Shown in pieces: positions 5,613 to 9,627 of a stretch of 9,627 nt of DNA. Positions within the stretch are counted from its first letter, which is position 1, and each line of letters starts with the position of its first letter. The stretch is from JBOGED01 sp050743625 (GTDB lineage: Bacteria > Actinomycetota > Nitriliruptoria > Euzebyales > Egibacteraceae), in assembly GCA_050743625.1 (NCBI GenBank), contig JBOGED010000390.1, forward strand, positions 1 through 9,627, given 5' to 3'. The notes below the pieces were generated by a model. That model ran no database searches, was not told the origin of the DNA, and worked only from the letters and a program-made list of their open reading frames with translations. Made by a program: the position numbers and the translations under genes.

Positions 5613-6637
5613 GATCGTTCGCCGGCGGGGTGCGCGTCGAGTTGGAGGGTGAAGACGTGGATGGGTGGCTGCACCTGGTCTCGGCCGTCGTGGAACGTGG
5701 ACATGCGATGCAGCTGCGCAGCCGGCATCCACAGCTTTCCGTCGGAGTCGATCCACATTGCGTCGACCCATGAGAGTCGCGCGTCCTCCATGACGGTCGA
5801 TAGCCGGCCGTCGGGGCTGATCGCCGAAATGCGGCAGGCGTCGGTGTTGCTGATGTAGATCGTCCCGTCGGCCGCGATCGCCGTGCCTCCCGTCGATCCC
5901 GTCGACGCGAAGTACTCGACCGCCGCCTCGAGCTCCACCGCAGGCACATTGGGGTCATTCAGAAGGCGGGTCTCAACGCGAGCCATTGGGCCGCAGCACG
6001 GCTGGAAGTACAAGTAGCGCCCGTCTGGTGAGACTTCGAGCTGATCGTTGTGGATGAAGACCGGCTCGTCGCTGTCGTCGCGCAGTTCGATTCCCTCAGC
6101 GGTGATCGCGCGCTGGGCGGTCGTCGACCAGTGATGGTGAAGAACGCGTCGGGTGCTGCCGGACTCCAGGTCGAGCACTACGAGCCCGGGATCGCCTGCG
6201 TCGGTGATGTAGGCCACCTTGCCGTTGAATCGCACGTCGTCGACGAAGCTGTCCGTGCTGAGGGCCTCAGCCAACGGATAGGTCCGCGCAACCGTATCGG
6301 ACCGCAGATCAACCTGTACCAGCTTCGGACCGTCGTCGACGGTGGACTTGCCGATCCCGGGCGCGCCCACGTCGACCAGCCAGAGCGCTCCATCCGGGCC
6401 GACTCTCTGCGCGTTGACGCGCACAAGGCGCTGCGACGCTCCGTCGCCCGCCGACCAGGAGTTCCAGGTCTCGTCGGGGTAGGGGCGGAACTCGTCCCCG
6501 ACGACCTCGATGACCTGAGGCCCCGGCGACTCGTCGATTCGCGCGAGGACGAGGAAGCAGCGGCCGTCAGGAGTCGTGCTGGCGCCCGTCGACGGGCTCG
6601 GAGCCTCGACCTGGACGGTCGGTGACTTGGTCGCCAT
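5567..6637 (-). CDS. MRJP/SMP-30-like beta-propeller protein
   Basis: 356 residues from the ATG at 6637. Repeated blade motifs are visible: TTPDGRCFLVLARID (21-35), VGPDGALWLVDVGAPGI (79-95), FVDDVRFNGKVAYITDAGDP (131-150), VSPDGRYLYFQPCCGP (202-217), AADGTIYISNTDACRISAIS (255-274) and WVDAMWIDSDGKLWMPAAQL (290-309). This order, with the Asp-Asp-Val-Arg-Phe strand and the late Pro-Ala-Ala-Gln-Leu strand, matches bacterial relatives of major royal jelly protein / yellow, often labelled L-dopachrome tautomerase-related. There is no signal peptide or membrane helix, so it is probably cytosolic. The last 20 residues (from HPAGERS) are Arg-rich and overlap the next remnant, so the original stop may have been lost. 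The start has only a weak ribosome site and follows the HbpS-like remnant by 15 bp. Substrate unknown. Confidence 0.8.
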   Translation of the reverse strand: MATKSPTVQVEAPSPSTGASTTPDGRCFLVLARIDESPGPQVIEVVGDEFRPYPDETWNSWSAGDGASQRLVRVNAQRVGPDGALWLVDVGAPGIGKSTVDDGPKLVQVDLRSDTVARTYPLAEALSTDSFVDDVRFNGKVAYITDAGDPGLVVLDLESGSTRRVLHHHWSTTAQRAITAEGIELRDDSDEPVFIHNDQLEVSPDGRYLYFQPCCGPMARVETRLLNDPNVPAVELEAAVEYFASTGSTGGTAIAADGTIYISNTDACRISAISPDGRLSTVMEDARLSWVDAMWIDSDGKLWMPAAQLHRMSTFHDGRDQVQPPIHVFTLQLDAHPAGERSCLRLRTETRRPEPG

Positions 6638-6652
6638 CGCCCGCTCGCCCGA

Positions 6653-6778
6653 TCAGATCGCGTCGACCGCGGCCTGAGCGACCTCGTGATCCTGGTCCGG
6701 CGTGCCGCCGCCCGCGCCGAGGTACACCGCCGTGTGTGCGACTGCCAGCGGAAGCACGATTGGAGAGATCTGGGATGC
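6653..6778 (-). pseudogene. HbpS/GlcG-like (DUF336) protein, C-terminal fragment
   Basis: The minus strand ends in YLGAGGGTPDQDHEVAQAAV then DAI and the TGA at 6653-6655. Gly-Gly-Gly-Thr-Pro-x-Gln-Asp followed by a Val-Ala-x-Ala-x-Val helix is the usual C terminus of HbpS/GlcG (DUF336) proteins, some of which bind haem or cobalamin. Only about 20-25 residues are convincing; the upstream 18 codons (ASQISPIVLPLAVAHTAV) do not clearly match, and the remaining hundred or so residues are missing. It immediately precedes the MRJP-like gene on the same strand and runs opposite to the LysR remnant, so a divergent regulator-target pair may once have stood here. Confidence 0.45.
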
Positions 6779-6836
6779 GGCCATGGGCCCCTACGATCGG
6801 GAAGCGGCAACTAGGCCAGGCCCCTCGAGCGTTCCC

Positions 6837-7295
6837 CAATCGACCGTCTCTCAACACCTCGCACGCCTCGAAGCCGCGGCTGGCGTCGAGCTCTTGATCG
6901 GGGTCACGTTGACAGAGGCCGGGTCGATCTCGCGGTGGCAGCGCGAGAGACAGCTGTCACCGCGGTCTCCCGGGGAGACGCGGATATCGCGGTCACGTTC
7001 ACCACTCCCGGAGATTCTTCGATCGGACGTAGCCTCGACCGCGCGCCTGCTCGACGATCCCATGCTGGTCGTCCTCCCGGCGAGCACCCGCTTACCTCCG
7101 TCGCTCTCCGCGATCTCGCGGGCTCTCGATGGATCCTGAGCGCCACAGTCGGCCCAGAACGCACTCACGTATCACGCGCCGCAAGCCGAGGGCATCCATC
7201 CCGATGTCCTGATCGAGACGAATGACCTCCTCGCCGTCCACGGGCTGGTTGCGACACCGGACACGCGGTGCCACCTCCGTGACGTTCGCCGGTAA
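6837..7295 (+). pseudogene. LysR-family regulator, heavily frameshifted remnant
   Basis: LysR pieces occur in the right order but in three frames: the recognition helix QSTVSQHLARLEAAAGVELL (6837-6896) with TLTEAG; AVTAVSRGDADIAVTFTTPG at about 6953-7015; ARLLDDPMLVVLPAS at about 7041-7085, back in the first frame; SVALRDLAGSRWILSA at about 7100-7144 in the second; and AEGIHPDVLIETNDLLAVHG with LVATPD from 7185 in the third, ending at TAA 7293-7295. At least four frame changes are needed. The N-terminal 30 or so residues, roughly 50 residues between the helix-turn-helix and the effector domain, and the last third are also missing. It cannot encode a working regulator. Its target was probably the divergent HbpS-like and MRJP-like genes. 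Confidence 0.85.
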
Positions 7296-7507
7296 CTGGC
7301 GCGGTTCTCCCTGGTCGCAACTGGCGCCGCACCCACTGTCCAGTGAACGAATCGCCTAACGGGCGGTCGTGCGCAGCCCCCTCCCGCGCTCATCGCAAGG
7401 GCGAAGGCTTCTCGGGGCTGACCTCGAAGAACTTCACGTCACCAGTTGTTGACGGCGTGGCTACCTGACCACCTACGGTCGACCTCATCGAGGAGCTACT
7501 GGCCGGG

Positions 7508-7858
7508 GTGCGTGAACGCTGCCTGGTGCTACCCGACGTGACCGAGGGGCTTACCCGTGGAGCGCCCTCGTTCGCCAAGTTCATCGCCAAGTTCATCGAC
7601 CCTGAGGATCATCCTCGCTTCGACTGGCACCACATCGCGTTCTCGGCGGCAGCACCTCTCGGGGCGCGCCAGGAGCTGGTAGCGGCGGACCCGGGTCGTT
7701 TCTTCGTCTCTCCTTTCGGGGGTTCCCATTGGGCCGGTATGCGCCTGGACGTCGAGTCCTGCGGGCCAGACTGGAACGAAGCGGGCGAGATCCTCACCGA
7801 GGCCTACCGCCAGGTCGCGCCGAAGGCTCTCATCGCTCTGCTGGACGACCGTCAGTGA
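7508..7858 (+). CDS. MmcQ/YjbR-family protein
   Basis: 116 residues from the GTG at 7508. The sequence shows RERCLVLPDVTEGLTRGAPS near the start, FSAAAPLGARQELVAADPGR (46-65) and RFFVSPFGGSHWAGMRLDV, then DWNEAGEILTEAYRQVAPKA, all typical of MmcQ/YjbR proteins: small double-wing DNA-binding-like proteins of unknown cellular role, about 120 residues long. Similarity begins upstream of the GTG: codons from 7478 read VDLIEELLAGV, the expected first helix, yet no ATG, GTG or TTG lies between the TGA at 7466 and 7508. ACG at 7475 sits where an initiator would be expected. The true start may therefore be lost or non-canonical. The 3' end overlaps the convergent SDR remnant by 7 bases. The 212 bp before it, back to the LysR remnant, hold nothing recognised. 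Confidence 0.8.
   Translation: MRERCLVLPDVTEGLTRGAPSFAKFIAKFIDPEDHPRFDWHHIAFSAAAPLGARQELVAADPGRFFVSPFGGSHWAGMRLDVESCGPDWNEAGEILTEAYRQVAPKALIALLDDRQ
7574..7597 (+). repeat. Tandem 12-bp duplication inside the MmcQ/YjbR gene
   Basis: gccaagttcatc occurs twice in direct succession (7574-7585 and 7586-7597), giving AKFIAKFI. The frame is kept. In relatives this region usually has a Phe-Phe-Val-x-x-Lys-Lys-Thr-Phe-like strand, so it looks altered here. Confidence 0.9.
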
Positions 7859-8633
7859 TTGGCCCAGCTGTCCGGCTGGGTGCCGTCAGTGTCGGTGAAG
7901 CCGTACTCGCGAGCGAGCTGGGCGGAGGTGACCGATTTCTGGTTCCATCTGGCGCGGTTGGGATCAGAGGCAAGCGCGGCGACGGCCCGCCCGACATAAC
8001 GGGGCGATTCCGATAATTCGAATCCCTCGGGGGCGTTGGGATAACCGTCGACCGCATCCGGATCCAGGGCGTCGCGCCAGTTCTCCTCGGTGACTCCGAA
8101 GTTGTCGAGCATCATCTCGGAGCGCAGCCAACCTGGGGTGATGGCGACCGCCGTTGCTTCGTGCGGCGCGAGTTCGTGGCCCTGGGAGAAACCCAGGCGG
8201 TTCACTGCGACCTTCGCGAGGTCGTAGTACACGGAGATCCGGTACTCCTCGGCGTTGTGCTCGGTGGTGCCATCCGTGACCTCCACAAGCAGGCCCCCCG
8301 GCTTGTCAATCAGGAGCGGTAGCAAGTAGTGGGAGGTGACCAGATGCGTTTCGATCGCCAGCGAAGGATCCGGAGCCGGCCTCGAGGTCATGGCGCCAGA
8401 TGGAGTGTTCCATTCAGCCGGTCCACCCTTGAGCCGCTCGGCCCCCCAGATGTCGTTGACCAACACATCGATGTGGCCGTGCTCGCCACGCACCCGCTCA
8501 GCCAGCCTCCGAACCTGTTCAGGAACAAGATGGTCGACTTGCACCGCGACTCCGGCGCCCCCGCCCCGCCTTGCTCGACTGCCACGACCGCAACACGACC
8601 TCGCAGCGCGTCAGGATCCGGCGACCACTCCAT
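7852..8633 (-). pseudogene. SDR-family oxidoreductase lacking its nucleotide-binding motif
   Basis: The ATG at 8633 starts MEWSPDPDALRGRVAVVA, the usual SDR first strand. At about 8565-8580 the frame changes and sequence resumes as GGGAGVAVQVDHLVPEQVRR, so some 50 codons are missing, including the TGxxxGxG Rossmann loop needed for NAD(P). Downstream it is SDR-like: HIDVLVNDIWGAE, HLVTSHYLLPLL, catalytic YxxxK in VYYDLAK (Tyr107/Lys111 counting from the GTG at 8544) and AITPGWLRSEMMLDNFGVTE, ending at 7852. At about 8364-8402 the frame reads SGAMTSRPAPD, while the neighbouring frame gives the expected IWRHDLEAG, pointing to a compensating pair of frameshifts. An open frame from 8544 (230 residues) exists but would lack coenzyme binding. 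Closest type: DHRS1-like SDRs. Confidence 0.82.
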
Positions 8634-8710
8634 GACGGAAGTCTTACAGATGTCAGGCGCGTCTCAGCGAAGGCCACGGAGTACCGAAATTCATTGCCGA
8701 TGCATGGTGA

Positions 8711-9268
8711 TCACCGCAGTCTCTGCAGCGCACCGGGATCAGGCCAGGCGTATCGCAGCATGACGGGTGAGCCGTTGAGCCGGCTCGCCACCCCGCCCGG
8801 AGGCGACACAACGGATCGTTCCACCTCTCTGCCGCCGCAGGCCTCATAGAACGCTTGGGCGTCCCGGTTCTGTTCGAGGACCCACAGATACAGACCCGTC
8901 CCTTGCTTGGCCACGGCCTGCGCCGTCAAGGCCAGCATCCGGGCGCCGACGCCGCGGCGCTGGCGCGGATGCGCGACGTGGAGGTTGTCCAGCAGCGCGC
9001 CCCACATTGGGTCGTCGTCGAACGCGGTATGCGCAAAGGAGACGAGGTCGCCGCCCTCTTCGGCGAGGAGCGTAGAGCGACGAGGGTCGGGCTTTCGTAG
9101 CCGGCCAGTCCAGACGGCGAGGCGATCGGCTAGCACATCGCCGTCAAGGAAGGCGTCGGAATACGCACCCCGGTAATGACGCCGCCAGCTGTCAGCGTGG
9201 AGCCGGGCAATGGCGTCAGCGTCCGAGGGGCAGGCGACGCGGAACCGCAGGTCGTCGAGGTACGCCAC
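8711..9268 (-). CDS. GNAT-family N-acetyltransferase
   Basis: 185 residues from the GTG at 9268, fixed by a perfect aaggagg six bases upstream. It transfers an acetyl group from acetyl-CoA to an unknown amine. RFRVACPSDADAIARLHADS (8-27) is the GNAT N-terminal strand and helix. LLDNLHVAHPRQRRGVGARM (92-111) is motif A with the R-x-x-G-x-G/A pyrophosphate-binding loop, and LWVLEQNRDAQAFYEACGGR (128-147) is motif B with the usual Asn and Phe-Tyr. The domain is complete and no frame damage is seen. It lies 78 bp upstream of the SDR remnant on the same strand and is divergent from the PPOX gene. It may have led an acetyltransferase-SDR transcript. Substrate cannot be told. Confidence 0.92.
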   Translation of the reverse strand: MAYLDDLRFRVACPSDADAIARLHADSWRRHYRGAYSDAFLDGDVLADRLAVWTGRLRKPDPRRSTLLAEEGGDLVSFAHTAFDDDPMWGALLDNLHVAHPRQRRGVGARMLALTAQAVAKQGTGLYLWVLEQNRDAQAFYEACGGREVERSVVSPPGGVASRLNGSPVMLRYAWPDPGALQRLR

Positions 9269-9274
9269 CGGGGT

Positions 9275-9281
9275 CCTCCTT
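9275..9281 (-). promoter_or_regulatory. Strong Shine-Dalgarno for the GNAT gene
   Basis: On the minus strand aaggagg lies six bases before the GTG at 9268, which decides this start codon. Confidence 0.85.
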
Positions 9282-9336
9282 CATCGGTCCTGGCATTGGC
9301 ACCGCGCCGGAGCCGGTGGACACGCGCAACATGACT

Positions 9337-9356
9337 CCCAAACTAGACTTGGGGGC
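9337..9356 (+). promoter_or_regulatory. Candidate leaderless promoter and short dyad
   Basis: TAGACT (9344-9349) fits the TANNNT -10 pattern and sits exactly 7 nt before the ATG at 9357, the arrangement seen for leaderless transcripts in actinobacteria. CCCAA (9337-9341) and TTGGG (9349-9353) form a short dyad over it. No good -35 was found. Confidence 0.4.
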
Positions 9357-9627
9357 ATGTCCCAACTTTCTCCCGAGGTGCGCGAGCTGCTCGGTGCCCG
9401 GAATATCACCCACCTGGCGATCCTCATGCCCGACGGCGAGCCGCAGGTCTCGCCAGTGTGGATCGCCCTCGAGGGCGACCGTCTCGCCATCTTCTCCGCA
9501 CAGCAGCTCATGCCGGCTGGCGCCATTGACAAACCTCTGGAGGATGAGAATCCGGCATACGGGACGATGTGCGGCCCCGTTTGGGTGAAACACCCCAGTC
9601 TGGTGGAGCACTTCGCCGTACTGTGCA
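9357..9627 (+). CDS. PPOX-class, F420-dependent-oxidoreductase-like protein, partial at window end
   Basis: From the ATG at 9357 the frame is open to the window edge (90 codons). MSQLSPEVRELLGARNITHL, AILMPDGEPQVSPVWIALEG and DRLAIFSAQ are the first helix and two beta strands of the pyridoxamine-phosphate-oxidase split-barrel family, in the actinobacterial group that often uses coenzyme F420. After Gln at about residue 49 the expected Arg/Lys-rich 'KARNLxRDPRV' stretch is absent. Instead the frame reads LMPAGAIDKPLEDENPAYGT then MCGPVWVKHPSLVEHFAVLC, which is not recognised. A deletion or frameshift near 9505 is likely, although EDENPAYG might be a displaced trace of the family's Asp-x-x-Asn-Pro-Tyr motif. 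Functional status is doubtful. Confidence 0.65.
   Translation, partial: MSQLSPEVRELLGARNITHLAILMPDGEPQVSPVWIALEGDRLAIFSAQQLMPAGAIDKPLEDENPAYGTMCGPVWVKHPSLVEHFAVLC

Noticed and set aside
7293..7480. Possible integron attC-like or recombination site (cctaacgggcgg and paired aactggcgc)
   Set aside because: No matching GTTRRRY partner at a suitable distance and no integrase nearby; aactggcgc is a 9-bp chance-sized direct repeat.
7390..7485. Minus-strand tail DVKFFEVSPEKPSPLR as a gene remnant
   Set aside because: It reads smoothly for about 30 codons but could not be assigned to a family, and it overlaps the upstream region of the MmcQ/YjbR gene.

Overview
The base composition is high GC with strong GC3 codon bias. 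The protein families point to a member of the Actinomycetota: an ECF42-type sigma factor, a DUF6069-like membrane protein, an MmcQ/YjbR protein, a PPOX-class protein of the F420 type, and GTG starts. No rRNA, tRNA, CRISPR array, insertion sequence or phage gene was recognised, and the class or genus cannot be told from this window.

Layout. (1) Positions 1-1778, minus strand: a row of stress genes, mostly broken. A MerR-family regulator has a textbook MerR-type promoter but an in-frame stop. Downstream come an intact PrxQ/BCP-like peroxiredoxin, a frameshifted N-terminal piece of a gamma-carbonic-anhydrase-like hexapeptide protein, and a frameshifted C-terminal piece of an MntP-like exporter. 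The last two meet at a perfect 18-bp inverted repeat. (2) 1779-2325: no convincing gene. (3) 2326-5097, plus strand: a clean block of four genes: a DUF6069-like four-helix membrane protein, a YCII/DGPF protein, an ECF42 sigma factor with the long C-terminal extension (its start overlaps the YCII stop), and a RibD-C/dihydrofolate-reductase-like protein. A hairpin terminator follows. The first and last genes carry a nearly identical 27/28-nt hairpin leader, the most interesting signal in the window. (4) 5146-7295: minus-strand fragments of an SMP-30-like propeller and a probable OB-fold protein, an intact MRJP-like propeller, a C-terminal HbpS/GlcG-like fragment, and a divergent LysR remnant read in three frames. 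(5) 7508-9627: an MmcQ/YjbR protein with a doubtful start, a convergent SDR that has lost its Rossmann glycine motif, an intact GNAT acetyltransferase, and a divergent PPOX/F420-type gene running off the window.

How it fits together. YCII plus ECF42 is the known ECF42 neighbourhood, in which the sigma factor's C-terminal extension takes the place of a separate anti-sigma factor. The shared leader suggests that the membrane-protein/YCII/sigma operon and the DHFR-like gene are controlled together. Around this healthy core, at least seven genes carry frameshifts, stops or deletions. Either this is a genuine gene graveyard around a maintained regulon, or part of the sequence carries indel errors. 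The large deletions favour real decay for at least some genes; several single-base shifts in G or C runs could be errors.
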